From NCBI GenBank assembly GCA_036403035.1, contig DASWRT010000027.1, positions 1 to 10,895 of the forward strand: DNA of 10,895 nucleotides. Direction: 5' to 3'. The notes beneath the pieces are model-generated. The model ran no database searches. It had not been told where the DNA came from and saw only the letters and a program-made list of their open reading frames with translations. A program made the position numbers and the translations under genes. Shown piece after piece: positions 1 through 9,960 of the stretch; the first letter of the stretch is position 1, and every line of letters starts with the position of its first letter. This stretch comes from DASWRT01 sp036403035 (GTDB lineage Bacteria; Pseudomonadota; Alphaproteobacteria; ATCC43930; CGMCC-115725).

Positions 1-93
1 GAGGCCGAATGCGACCACGCGCCCGTCCTCGACCTCGAGGTCTCCCTGGACGAGCAGTCCGTCGACGAGCGCCGCTTCCACTCCCAGCTTCAT
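1..93 (-). CDS. Amidohydrolase N-terminus, possibly N-acetylglucosamine-6-phosphate deacetylase (partial)
   Basis: Only the first 31 codons lie in the window; the gene runs off the left edge on the minus strand. The peptide starts MKLGVEAALVDG and continues LEVEDGRVVAFGL, the short beta-sandwich opening typical of metal-dependent amidohydrolases, where a product-binding strand is followed by a 'v.dGrI..vg' turn. By memory the opening most resembles NagA-type deacetylases, which remove acetate from GlcNAc-6-phosphate in the cytoplasm, but no catalytic residue is in view. The ATG at 93 is preceded by a good sigma70-like promoter that would give a leaderless message. The gene is divergent from the ABC importer and shares its operators, so the two are probably induced together. 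Dihydroorotase- or imidazolonepropionase-like amidohydrolases are alternatives. Confidence 0.5.
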   Translation of the reverse strand, partial: MKLGVEAALVDGLLVQGDLEVEDGRVVAFGL

Positions 94-99
94 CGCGCC

Positions 100-128
100 A
101 GCATAGAAGTGGTCCTGGCGTTGGTCAA
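100..128 (-). promoter_or_regulatory. Promoter for the leftward amidohydrolase gene
   Basis: On the minus strand TTGACC (128-123) and TATGCT (105-100) are separated by exactly 17 bp, a good match to a sigma70-type promoter. Transcription would begin about at the A of the ATG at 93, so the mRNA would be leaderless; no Shine-Dalgarno sequence is present. Operator 1 (122-133) covers the -35 box, which suggests repression by steric block. Confidence 0.55.
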
Positions 129-133
129 TACCA
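122..133. promoter_or_regulatory. GntR/HutC-type operator 1
   Basis: TGGTCAATACCA is a dyad of the form TGGT-N4-ACCA. It resembles the sites bound by DasR and NagR/YvoA regulators of the GntR/HutC family, which respond to amino-sugar phosphates. It overlaps the -35 box of the leftward promoter. A second copy lies 44 bp away, about four helical turns, on the same face of the DNA. Confidence 0.6.
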
Positions 134-149
134 GTTGTGGGAAACGGGC

Positions 150-178
150 TTGTGTCCGACCAAGTTGGTCTATACCAT
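150..178 (+). promoter_or_regulatory. Candidate promoter for the ABC importer operon
   Basis: TTGTGT (150-155) and TACCAT (173-178) are 17 bp apart, four of six matches each. The start site would fall about 3 bases before the ATG at 188, so this mRNA is also nearly leaderless, which fits the lack of a Shine-Dalgarno sequence. Operator 2 covers the -10 box. The boxes are weaker than those of the leftward promoter. Confidence 0.35.
166..177. promoter_or_regulatory. GntR/HutC-type operator 2
   Basis: TGGTCTATACCA repeats the TGGT-N4-ACCA dyad of operator 1 with only one different base in the centre. It ends 10 bp before the ATPase start and overlaps the candidate -10 box, a position suited to repression of the importer operon. 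The paired sites imply a dimeric regulator whose gene is outside the window. Confidence 0.6.
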
Positions 179-187
179 CGTCCGGCA

Positions 188-1285
188 ATGGCGGAGATCC
201 GGCTCGCAGAGGTGACGAAGTCCTTCGGCGCCGTGACGGCGGTCGACGGGGTGTCCCTGGAGATCGCCGACGGGGAGTTCCTCGTCCTCGTCGGGCCTTC
301 GGGCTGTGGCAAGTCGACGCTCCTGCGGATGATCGCCGGGCTCGAGGAAGTGACCTCGGGCGAGATCTGGATCGGCGACCGCGACGTCACCGACCTCGCA
401 CCGCGGAGCCGGGACATCGCGATGGTCTTCCAGACCTACGCGCTCTACCCGCACATGACCGTGCGCCAGAACATGGGCTACGGGTTGAAGGCCCGCAGGA
501 CCGCGAAGGCCGAGATCACCCGCCGTGTCGACGAGGTGGCCGAGCTGCTCGGCCTCGACGAGCTGCTGGAGCGCAAGCCCGCACAGCTCTCCGGCGGGCA
601 GCGCCAGCGTGTCGCGATGGGCCGGGCGATCGTCCGCCAGCCCCAGGCGTTCCTCCTCGACGAGCCCCTTTCGAACCTCGACGCAAAGCTGCGGGTCGGC
701 ATGCGCGCCTCGCTCGCGCAGCTCCATCAGCGCCTCGGCGTCACGACGGTCTACGTCACGCACGACCAGACCGAGGCGCTGACCTTCGCCGACCGCGTCG
801 TCGTGATGAATGACGGGCGCGTCCTCCAGCAGGGCACGCCGCAGGAGCTGTTCGAGGACCCCGCCGACGCCTTCGTCGGGCACTTCATCGGCAGCCCCGG
901 CATGAACCTGATGCCGTGCCAGATCATCGATCGCTCGGCGGTGGTCGGCGGACAGCGCGTCGCCCTCGCGGCGGGGGCGGCGTCGGCGCCGGCTGGCGCG
1001 GGGCGGCTCCAGCTCGGCATCCGGCCCGAGTTCGTGCGACTGGCGCCGGTGCCCGGCGCCAGCGCGCTCTCCGTCCGGGTCGAGGCGGTCGAGCATCTCG
1101 GCACCTACTGCATCGTCACGGCACTGCTCGGCGACGTGCCGCTGAAGCTGCGCGCGCCGGAGACGTTCGACGCCGCGCCGGGCGCTGCGATCCAGGTCTG
1201 GTTCCCGCCGGAGCGGGTGAAGATCTATGCCGACGGGCGCGACGTCGCGCGTTCGATGGCGGAACCGGCGCGGGAGATCGCGTGA
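188..1285 (+). CDS. ABC importer ATP-binding protein (carbohydrate/polyol type, MalK/UgpC-like)
   Basis: This 365-residue cytoplasmic ATPase would power uptake through the two permeases that follow. Visible motifs: Walker A GPSGCGKST (36-44), Q-loop FQ (81-82), signature LSGGQ (134-138), Walker B AFLLDE (154-159) and the switch histidine TH (191-192). The C-terminal third, after a GHFIGSPGMN junction, carries an OB-fold/TOBE regulatory region (IRPEFVR), as in MalK/UgpC and in the GlpS/GlpT ATPases of the rhizobial glycerol importer. The ATG at 188 was chosen over an in-frame ATG at 137 because the latter would place the operator and the -10 region inside the gene. It overlaps the next start by one base (TGATG). 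The glycerol system has two ATPases; only this one is present here, so it probably works as a homodimer. Confidence 0.93.
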   Translation: MAEIRLAEVTKSFGAVTAVDGVSLEIADGEFLVLVGPSGCGKSTLLRMIAGLEEVTSGEIWIGDRDVTDLAPRSRDIAMVFQTYALYPHMTVRQNMGYGLKARRTAKAEITRRVDEVAELLGLDELLERKPAQLSGGQRQRVAMGRAIVRQPQAFLLDEPLSNLDAKLRVGMRASLAQLHQRLGVTTVYVTHDQTEALTFADRVVVMNDGRVLQQGTPQELFEDPADAFVGHFIGSPGMNLMPCQIIDRSAVVGGQRVALAAGAASAPAGAGRLQLGIRPEFVRLAPVPGASALSVRVEAVEHLGTYCIVTALLGDVPLKLRAPETFDAAPGAAIQVWFPPERVKIYADGRDVARSMAEPAREIA

Positions 1286-2162
1286 TGGAACCGCGTCCGG
1301 TCGACAACCGCGCCTGGGGGCTGGTGCTGCCGGTCGTGCTGATCGTGTCGTTCAGCGCGATCATCCCGCTGATGACGGTGGTGAACTATTCCGTCCAGGA
1401 CATACTGGGACCGACCCAGCGCGTCTTCGTCGGCACCGACTGGTTCCACGACGTGCTGAAGGACGAGGATCTGCACGGCGCGTTCTGGCGGCAGCTCCTG
1501 TTTTCAGGGGTGGTGCTCGCGGTCGAGATCCCGCTCGGGCTCGCGATCGCGCTGGCGGTGCCGCGGTCGGGGCGCTGGGTCTCGCTCTGCCTTGTGCTGC
1601 TCGGCATCCCGCTGCTCATCCCCTGGAACGTGGTCGGCACGATCTGGCAGATCTTCGCGCGTGCCGATATCGGCCTCGGCGGCTACGCGATCGCCCAGCT
1701 CATGCGGATCGACTACAACTACGCGAGCAATCCGCTCGACGCGTGGCTGACCGTCGTCGTGATGGACGTCTGGCACTGGACGCCGCTCGTCGTGCTGCTC
1801 TGCTATGCCGGGCTGCGGGCGATCCCCGACGCCTTCTACCAGGCCGCCGCGATCGACGGCGCCTCGTCCTGGTCGGTGTTCCGCTTCATCCAGCTGCCGA
1901 AGCTGCGGCGCGTCCTGATCATCGCCGTGCTGCTCCGTCTGATGGACAGCTTCATGATCTACACCGAGCCGTTCGTGCTGACCGGCGGCGGCCCCGGCAA
2001 CACGACGACGTTCCTGAGCCAGTACCTGACGCGGCTTGCGGTCGGGCAGTTCGATGTCGGCCCGGCGGCGGCCTTCTCGATCGTCTACTTCCTGATCATC
2101 CTGCTGCTGAGCTTCGTCTTCTACACGGTGCTGACCCGTGTCGGCCGGGGAGGAGGCGAGGC

Positions 2163-2166
<4 letters not shown>
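1285..2166 (+). CDS. ABC importer permease 1 (GlpP-like, binding-protein-dependent transport family)
   Basis: A 293-residue inner-membrane permease. Hydrophobic segments are seen near residues 11-34, 70-92, 99-122, 155-175, 210-226 and 262-284, the six-helix layout of MalF/UgpA-type subunits without the large MalF insertion. The cytoplasmic EAA loop, which docks onto the ATPase, is at about 185-205: QAAAIDG followed by F..IQLP. The sequence TGGGPGNTTT (233-242) is typical of sugar and polyol permeases of this class. The start codon overlaps the ATPase stop by one base and the end overlaps the next start by four, so translation is coupled. The substrate cannot be read from the permease itself; the neighbouring DUF2160 protein and GlpV-like binding protein point to glycerol or a related small polyol. 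Confidence 0.92.
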
Positions 2167-2960
<794 letters not shown>

Positions 2961-3001
2961 GAACGGCAGGCTTCCGGCGACGAGAACAGGAGAGACTGCG
3001 C

Positions 3002-3280
3002 ATGGGGCTGGAGTGGATGGCCTGGACCGCGCCGACCGCCGCGTTCTTCGTGGTGATCGTGCTGATGCTGATCGGCATGACGGTTTGGGAACTGCGCGTG
3101 CCGACGACGGCGAGGCGCGGCCTGCTGCCGATGACGACGACGCGGGGCGACCGGCTGTTCATCGGGCTCCTCGCCGGCGCCTTCCTCAATCTTGCCTGGA
3201 TCGGCCTGAGCGATCTTTCGCAATGGGGTGCGCTGGCGCTGACGGTCCTGCTCGTCGCGCTGACCCTCCGCTACGGGTGA
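3002..3280 (+). CDS. DUF2160 small integral membrane protein
   Basis: A 92-residue protein with three predicted membrane helices (about 10-31, 51-69 and 75-89) and a basic loop between the first two (VPTTARRGLLP...TRGDR). Sequence and position match the DUF2160 family, small membrane proteins found almost only inside glycerol-type ABC importer operons of alphaproteobacteria, between the second permease and the binding protein. Their molecular role is not established; an accessory subunit or assembly factor of the importer is a reasonable inference. The start has a good Shine-Dalgarno sequence (AGGAGAG, 2988-2994), 7 bases before the ATG. Confidence 0.85.
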   Translation: MGLEWMAWTAPTAAFFVVIVLMLIGMTVWELRVPTTARRGLLPMTTTRGDRLFIGLLAGAFLNLAWIGLSDLSQWGALALTVLLVALTLRYG

Positions 3281-3287
3281 CGCTTCG

Positions 3288-3303
3288 CCGCGCATCGGCG
3301 CGG
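3288..3303 (+). other. Intercistronic stem-loop
   Basis: CCGCGC and GCGCGG form a perfect 6-bp stem around the tetraloop ATCG, followed by only three T's. It sits in the 101-bp gap between the DUF2160 gene and the binding-protein gene. Such stems often protect or process transcripts so that the binding protein is made in excess over the membrane parts. It is too short in U's to be a convincing terminator. Confidence 0.35.
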
Positions 3304-3381
3304 TTTCCGTTACGCGCGTCGGGATGCCAGCTTTCCCGCCCGACGCCGTCGACTTTAGGAAAGCCCATAAAGGGGTGGAAC

Positions 3382-5114
<1,733 letters not shown>

Positions 5115-5139
<25 letters not shown>

Positions 5140-5693
5140 TCCGGGTTGCCGGCGGCGGCGCGGCGGCCGGAAACGGTTCCGCCGCGCCGCTTATCCTGAC
5201 GCTCGCGATGGACGCAGCCTCGTTCGAGCGATTCGGCGGCATGCGGCGCCGATACTTTCCGCCGGAGCGGAATGTCATCCCGGCACACGTCACGCTCTTC
5301 CATCATCTGCCCGGCGGCCGGCTTGCCGATGTCGCGGCGACGGTCGAAGCGGTCTGCGCCGGACAGGACGGGCCGCTCGCCGTCATGGCGACAGGTTTGC
5401 GGTTCCTCGGCCGCGGCGTTGCCTACGCGCTCGACTCGCCGGAACTGGAAGCTCTGCGGTGCCGGCTCGCGACGGCGTGGGAGCCATGGTTGACCGCGCA
5501 GGACCGCCAGCGCTTCCGGCCGCACGTCACCGTCCAGAACAAGGTCGCGCCGGCCGTCGCCCGCGCGCTGCACGATCAGCTTCAGGCGGCGTTCGCGCCG
5601 TTCCGGGTCGACGGTGAAGGCCTCCTTCTCTGGCGCTATCTCGGCGGCCCATGGGAGCAGGTTGCCGCCTTCGCGTTCCCGAGAGCGGACTGA
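5115..5693 (+). CDS. 2H phosphoesterase superfamily protein (2'-5' RNA ligase / LigT-like)
   Basis: The two signature HxT motifs of the 2H phosphoesterases are present: AHVTLFHHLP and RPHVTVQNKV, about 79 residues apart. Family members act on 2'-5' or cyclic phosphodiester bonds in RNA or nucleotides; the cellular substrate of these stand-alone bacterial proteins is mostly unknown. The start is uncertain. An ATG at 5208 gives 161 residues but cuts off the first beta strand (PLILTLAMD) that the fold normally begins with, and no ATG, GTG or TTG lies between. The GTG at 5115 keeps the strand, giving 192 residues and a 25-base overlap with the binding-protein gene. Neither has a clear Shine-Dalgarno sequence. 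A strong GC hairpin sits between the two candidate starts. It follows the transporter but shows no functional link to it; its stop is 10 bases from the stop of the convergent flavoprotein gene. Confidence 0.82.
5155..5190 (+). terminator. GC-rich hairpin after the importer operon (terminator or attenuator)
   Basis: Perfect 12-bp arms GCGGCGCGGCGG (5155-5166) and CCGCCGCGCCGC (5179-5190) enclose a further CCG-GAAA-CGG mini-stem with a GNRA tetraloop. The hairpin begins 16 bases after the binding-protein stop. Only a poor T-run (TTATCC) follows, so termination may be partial or Rho-assisted; it could instead protect the 3' end. Confidence 0.5.
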
Positions 5694-5703
5694 CCCGGCG
5701 CGG

Positions 5704-7149
5704 TCAGCCCTGCCTTGCGAGGCTCGTCGCGATGTGCGTGGCCAGCGCCGCGCACTGTTCTCTGATGTCGGGCACCGACGTGATCTCCCAGAACGCGCCT
5801 CTCGTGACCGGCCCGACCGCATAGAGCCGGCCGGACGTCCAGCCGTCGCGGTCGCGCAGCGCGCACTTTCCCGTGACGTCGAGCCCCAGCCGCAGCGGGT
5901 CGGGCCGGATCATTCCGGCATCGAGCAGACGGCGCAGCAGCGGGTCGGCGATCCGGTCGACATCGCTGCCGGGGCCGGAACAGTTGACGATGCGTGCGAC
6001 GCGGAGCGTCCGGGCCGGCTCGGTCTGGCCGCCGCGCGGCCGGTATGTCGCCTCCGCGATGTCCGGGGCGACGATCCGGCAGTCGAGGAGCCGGCCGGCC
6101 GCGGCGAGGAGCTGCCCGCGCGAGCGCGCCGCGTCGATCCGGTCGGCGATCTCGGGCGCGAGCCGCTGCCGGTGGATCTCCCACCACGGGCGTAGGTGGC
6201 GCAGGAAGCGGGCGCGGTCGGCCGGCGACGCGGCCTGCCAGAGATGCTGCGTCGCCGGACGCAGCCCGTCGACGACGCGCCGCCAGTCGATGCCCTCGTT
6301 CGCCGCCGCCCTGATCGCGGCGCGCACCGACCGGCACAGCGCGGCGGTTCCGGCCGGCAGCGGCGAAGGCGCCGGCACCGGCGTCCGCCCGCCGGCATGC
6401 CGCGTCGGCAGCAGCCCGCGGCGCGACAGCGCGTGGATCGGCCCGCGATGGCCCCGGTCGAGCAGCGACACCGCGGCGTCCACCATCGTCTGACCGGTGC
6501 CGATCAGCAGCACCGCCGCATCCGGCGCCAGACCGCTCAGCGCCTCCGGCGCCCAGGGGTCGCCGCGGTACAGGCCGGTAGCGCGGAAGGACGGGTCGGC
6601 GCCCGGCGGCGCCTCCGGCGGGAAGTTGCCGACCGCGAGCACGGCGACGTCGACGACCAGAGCGGGTGCGCGGTCGAGCGTTACCGACAGGAGCCGGCCG
6701 CCGTGCGATGGAGCGATGCCGGTCGCCGCGCCGCGGACGAGCGACAATCCCCCTTCCGACCCGGCTTCCCGAAGTTCGGCATCCAGGATCTCGCGGAGAT
6801 AGGCGCCGTAGGTCCGGCGCGGGACGAAGCTCGTCTCGGCCGGCGGCGCCGGCATGTCTTCGCCGGCAGCATGCCGGGCGCGCAGCCAGTCCACGAAATG
6901 CGACGGAATGTCCGGGAACGCGCTCATCCGCCCGGCGAACGCGTTCAGCAGGTGGCTCGGATTCTCCGTCGAGTAGGCGATGCCGGGGCCGAACCGCGCC
7001 GTGCGCTCGATCAGGTGGATCCGCGTGCCGGACGGGCAGCGCCGCCGGAGGTACAGCGCCAGCAGCGTGCCGCTGAATCCGCCCCCGACGATCGCGACGG
7101 CGGGGCGGTCGCGATCATCGGCGGGGGCGGCTTCACGGTCGGCTGTCAT
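5704..7149 (-). CDS. COG4529 FAD/NAD(P)-binding flavoprotein, copy 1
   Basis: A 481-residue cytoplasmic flavoprotein of the NAD_binding_9/COG4529 type. The FAD-binding GxGxxG is at 22-27 (GGGFSG), followed by LLALYL and an acidic IER strand end at about 47-49. A second nucleotide-binding site, IGTGQTMVD, is at about 216-224, with LSRRG nearby. CSGPGSD and the closing AVGPVTRGAFWEITSVPDIR are conserved with the neighbouring copy. The family is related to lysine/ornithine N-hydroxylases and flavin monooxygenases, but its reactions are largely unknown. Being the last gene after cysH and copy 2, it may serve oxidation or reduction of a sulfur compound; this is inference from position. The ATG at 7149 has no good Shine-Dalgarno sequence. 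A TATAAG box 6 bases upstream of the ATG lacks a clear -35. Confidence 0.85.
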   Translation of the reverse strand: MTADREAAPADDRDRPAVAIVGGGFSGTLLALYLRRRCPSGTRIHLIERTARFGPGIAYSTENPSHLLNAFAGRMSAFPDIPSHFVDWLRARHAAGEDMPAPPAETSFVPRRTYGAYLREILDAELREAGSEGGLSLVRGAATGIAPSHGGRLLSVTLDRAPALVVDVAVLAVGNFPPEAPPGADPSFRATGLYRGDPWAPEALSGLAPDAAVLLIGTGQTMVDAAVSLLDRGHRGPIHALSRRGLLPTRHAGGRTPVPAPSPLPAGTAALCRSVRAAIRAAANEGIDWRRVVDGLRPATQHLWQAASPADRARFLRHLRPWWEIHRQRLAPEIADRIDAARSRGQLLAAAGRLLDCRIVAPDIAEATYRPRGGQTEPARTLRVARIVNCSGPGSDVDRIADPLLRRLLDAGMIRPDPLRLGLDVTGKCALRDRDGWTSGRLYAVGPVTRGAFWEITSVPDIREQCAALATHIATSLARQG

Positions 7150-7219
7150 CGCCGTCTTATATCAACGGTCGATGAAATTACCTCGTTTGCTGTTGGTAGC
7201 GCGAAGCCCGCACGCCGGG

Positions 7220-8752
7220 TCAGCTTGCCGGCAAGTTTTGCGCCTCCACCGCGGTGAGGATGTGTGCGAGGTGCGCCGCCAGCCCCTCGCATTGCCGCCT
7301 GATGTCGGGCACCGACGTGATCTCCCAGAATGCGCCCTTGGTGACTGGCCCGACGGCATAGAGCCGGTCGGACACAAGGCCGTCGCGATCGCGCAAGGCG
7401 CACGCGTCGGTGACGTCGAGGCCCAGGCGCAGCGGATCGGGGCGCACCGCGCCGTCGTCGAGGAGACGCCGTACCAGCGGGTGCGCGATGCGGTCGTAAT
7501 CGCAGCCCGGCCCCGAGCAGTTGACGACGCGCGCTACCCGCAGCGTGCGCGGCTCGCCGCCGCCGCCGCCGCCACGCGGCTGGTAGGCGACCTCGACCTC
7601 GCCCGTGTCGAGGATCCGGCAGTCGCGCAGCCGCCCCGCGCCGGTCACGAGCTGACCGCCGGCGCGCGCCGCGTCGATGCGGTCGGCGACCTCGGGCGCG
7701 ATGCGATGGCGATGGACTTCCCACCACGCGCGGGCATGACGTGAGAAGCGCGCTCGCTCGGGCTGCGGCATGGCCTGCCAGACCCGCTGCGCGAGCGGTC
7801 GCAGCCCGTCGACCACTGCCCGCCAGTCGCCGCCCTCCGCGACCGCCGTCCGCATCATGCGGGTCAGCGCGACGACGCCGGTCGGCAGCGGATAGTCGGC
7901 CGGCAGCTGGGGCGCCGCGGCGGATGCGAGGTGCCGATGCGGCAGCAGCCCACGCCGCGACAGCGCGTGGATCGGTCCCGTGTGCCCGCGATCGAGCAGC
8001 GACACCACCGTGTCGATCATCGTCAGGCCGGTGCCGATCAGCAGCACCGGCGCGGCCGGATCGAGGCCGGTCAGCGTGTCCGGCGCCCACGGGTCGGCGC
8101 GGTAGAACCTCGTGTCGTAGAAGGACGGGTCGGCGATCGGCGGCGCCTCCGGCGGGAAGTTGCCAACAGCCAGCACCGCCGCGTCGACGTGCCATACGCG
8201 CTCCCGGTCGAGCGTCAGCGTCAGGCCGTCCGGCGACCGGGCGAGGCAGACCGCGTCGCCGCGGATCAGCGAAAGCCGCTTTCCCGCCTCGGCGGCGCGC
8301 CGCAACTCTGCGTTGAGCAGGTGACGGACATAGGCGCCGAAGGTCCAGCGCGGGACGAAGCTCGCCTCGGTCGGCGGCCCGTCCTGCGCCGAGAGGTCGT
8401 CGCCGGCTTCATGCCGGGCGCGCAGCCATTCGACGAAGTCGAGCGGCCGGTCGGAGAAGGCGCTCATGCGCCCGGCCGCCGCGTTGAGGAGATGGTTCGG
8501 ATTGCCGGTCGAGTAGGCGAGGCCCAGGCCGAACTGCGCGTTCCGCTCGATCAGCAGGATCTGCGCCGATGCCGGGCTGCGGCGGAGCAGGTGCAGGGCG
8601 AGCAGCGTGCCGCTGAACCCGGCGCCGATCACGGCGATCGTGGGGCGGCGAGGCGCGGCCGGAGCGTGCTGTCCGGCGGAACGTGCCGGTGTCGTCGCGG
8701 GCGGCAGCTGTCGTCGCCGGCCCCGCGCGGTAGTGATCGTCTCGGCAGTCAT
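7220..8752 (-). CDS. COG4529 FAD/NAD(P)-binding flavoprotein, copy 2
   Basis: A 510-residue paralogue of the next gene. After a basic, Pro/Ala-rich N-terminal extension of about 37 residues absent from copy 1, the FAD motif GAGFSG appears at 43-48. The second dinucleotide motif is IGTGLTMID, and NCSGPGCDYDRIA and TKGAFWEITSVPDIR follow near the end. By eye, 56 of 83 aligned residues are identical to copy 1 across the first domain, indicating tandem duplication followed by divergence. The ATG at 8752 is supported by the Shine-Dalgarno GGGAGA (8764-8759), 6 bases upstream. The gene lies 164 bp after cysH and 70 bp before copy 1 on the same strand, so a shared transcript under the SAM riboswitches is plausible. 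The substrate is unknown; lack of a predicted signal peptide places it in the cytoplasm. Confidence 0.85.
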   Translation of the reverse strand: MTAETITTARGRRRQLPPATTPARSAGQHAPAAPRRPTIAVIGAGFSGTLLALHLLRRSPASAQILLIERNAQFGLGLAYSTGNPNHLLNAAAGRMSAFSDRPLDFVEWLRARHEAGDDLSAQDGPPTEASFVPRWTFGAYVRHLLNAELRRAAEAGKRLSLIRGDAVCLARSPDGLTLTLDRERVWHVDAAVLAVGNFPPEAPPIADPSFYDTRFYRADPWAPDTLTGLDPAAPVLLIGTGLTMIDTVVSLLDRGHTGPIHALSRRGLLPHRHLASAAAPQLPADYPLPTGVVALTRMMRTAVAEGGDWRAVVDGLRPLAQRVWQAMPQPERARFSRHARAWWEVHRHRIAPEVADRIDAARAGGQLVTGAGRLRDCRILDTGEVEVAYQPRGGGGGGEPRTLRVARVVNCSGPGCDYDRIAHPLVRRLLDDGAVRPDPLRLGLDVTDACALRDRDGLVSDRLYAVGPVTKGAFWEITSVPDIRRQCEGLAAHLAHILTAVEAQNLPAS

Positions 8753-8916
8753 GTGGATTCTCCCGTCGTCGAAGCGGCCGGAAGGAACCGCACGCCGCCG
8801 AGCGGCGGGATCCTCCAGCCACGGAGGCGGGTCGAAGGTACGTGACGGTCCCGGTTCCGATCGGCGCGGAGCGCGCGGCGAGCTATTTGCTGTCCGGCCG
8901 CCCTTTGACGGTCGAC
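8753..8916 (-). other. cysH-flavoprotein intergenic region
   Basis: This 164-bp gap has no convincing ORF. It contains one short hairpin (CGCCGC/GCGGCG around CGA, 8793-8807) without a T-run, and the Shine-Dalgarno site of flavoprotein copy 2. I see no clear promoter, so co-transcription with cysH is possible. Confidence 0.3.
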
Positions 8917-9696
8917 TTACCGGGACGACGCGGCGGCGGCGGAGCGGCTCGGCAGGTGGATCCCGCATTCGGTCTTGCCGCGACCGCGCCAGCGCCCGGC
9001 CCGCGGATCCTCGCCGTCCTGCACGCGATCGGTGCACGGCATGCAGCCGACCGAGAGGAAGCCGTCGGCTTCGAGCGGATGGCGCGGCAGGCCCCATTCG
9101 GCGAACGCGGTCGCGATCCGCTCGCGCGACCAGTCGGCGAGCGGGTTGATCTTGATCCGCCCGTCGCGCGCCTCGACCGCGGGAAGGCGGCTGCGCTCGC
9201 CGCCCTGGTACCGCTTGCGCCCGGAGATCCAGGCGTCGAACCCGCCGACCGCGCGCTCCAGCGGTTCGACCTTGCGCAGCCGGCAGCACGAATCGGGGGC
9301 GCGGTGCCACAGCGTCCCGTCGGGATCCTCGGCGCGCAGCCGCGCCGCATCCGGCCGAATCGTCCGCACGTCGCGCAGGCCCAGCAGCGCCGCGAGGCGG
9401 TCGCGGTAGCGCAGCGTCTCGCCGAACAGCTTGCCGGTGTCGAGGAAGATGACCGGTACCTCCGGATCGACCGACGCGACCAGCGCGAGCAGCACGGCCG
9501 CCTCGGTGCCGAACGAGGAGACGAGGGCGATGCGGCCGGCGAAGACCTGGCCGATCAGCGGTCGCAGCAGGTCCGCGCCCGACAGATGGCCGTAGGTCGA
9601 GTTCAGGGCGGCGGCCAGATCGTCCGTCGGCGCCGTCGGCTTCGTGCCGGCGGCGGAAGCGTGCACGATCTCGATGCGCCGGGCGCTGTCATCCAT
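8917..9696 (-). CDS. cysH: Assimilatory adenylyl-sulfate (APS/PAPS) reductase
   Basis: A 259-residue cytoplasmic enzyme that reduces activated sulfate to sulfite with thioredoxin or glutaredoxin. The PP-loop SSFGTE is at 60-65, LDTGKLF at 85-91 and ISGRKR at 157-162. Cysteines C137-C138 and C218/C221 (GCMPC) form the CC...CxxC set that binds a [4Fe-4S] cluster, so this is the APS-using type rather than the enteric PAPS type. The catalytic cysteine is in TECGIH (C244). An Ala/Ser-rich tail follows. The start at 9696 is clear by homology; the leader just upstream is purine-rich (AAGAAGAAAACACC) with only a weak Shine-Dalgarno sequence. No cysI, cysD or cysN is beside it, unlike many rhizobial clusters. 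The 5' region carries two SAM-II aptamers, so repression by SAM is likely. Confidence 0.95.
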   Translation of the reverse strand: MDDSARRIEIVHASAAGTKPTAPTDDLAAALNSTYGHLSGADLLRPLIGQVFAGRIALVSSFGTEAAVLLALVASVDPEVPVIFLDTGKLFGETLRYRDRLAALLGLRDVRTIRPDAARLRAEDPDGTLWHRAPDSCCRLRKVEPLERAVGGFDAWISGRKRYQGGERSRLPAVEARDGRIKINPLADWSRERIATAFAEWGLPRHPLEADGFLSVGCMPCTDRVQDGEDPRAGRWRGRGKTECGIHLPSRSAAAASSR

Positions 9697-9787
9697 GGTG
9701 TTTTCTTCTTTGAAAAAGAGGAGTGACTAGCGGACGGGGCGCCGGGACGCGGCGGGGCAGGGCGTCGACGATCGTTCCCGGAAAGGC

Positions 9788-9807
9788 GCCGTGCCCGAAG
9801 GCACGGC
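9788..9807 (-). other. UUCG-capped hairpin in the cysH leader
   Basis: GCCGTGCC and GGCACGGC make a perfect 8-bp stem; in the cysH-sense RNA the loop is UUCG, an unusually stable tetraloop. It is followed by GCCTTTCC, too few U's for a clear terminator. It lies about 90 bases before the cysH ATG and may act in attenuation or RNA stability. Confidence 0.45.
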
Positions 9808-9820
9808 CAGTTTCAGGGAG

Positions 9821-9960
9821 AAAACGCCCGGAAGGGTCCCGGGTGCTGCCGAGGCGGCGTCAGCCGCCTGGGCGCCTTTTCCGCCTCTGGCGGAAACTCG
9901 CGACGGCGCCGGTGTCGCCGCCGTCCTGTGATGCCGCGTCGGAAGAGACGCTGCGGAAAC
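9821..9960 (-). other. Multi-hairpin leader segment upstream of cysH
   Basis: Several short stems follow one another: CCCGG/CCGGG (9843-9839 with 9831-9827, then CGTTTTC on the minus strand, terminator-like), AGGCGGC/GCCGCCT (9852-9869), TTTCCGCC/GGCGGAAA (9878-9896), GACGGCG/CGCCGTC (9902-9925) and GCGTC/GACGC (about 9936-9951). They are strand-symmetric, but the only evident transcript crossing them is that of cysH. I do not recognise a known RNA class here. Confidence 0.35.

Noticed and set aside
137..187. Upstream in-frame ATG at 137 for the ATPase gene
   Set aside because: It would place operator 2 and the candidate -10 box inside the coding region and add a 17-residue extension not typical of the family, whose proteins begin close to the strand before Walker A.
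8917..9310. Extension of flavoprotein copy 2 upstream to 9310
   Set aside because: The open frame overlaps cysH out of frame, and the ATG at 8752 has a good Shine-Dalgarno sequence and gives a family-sized protein.
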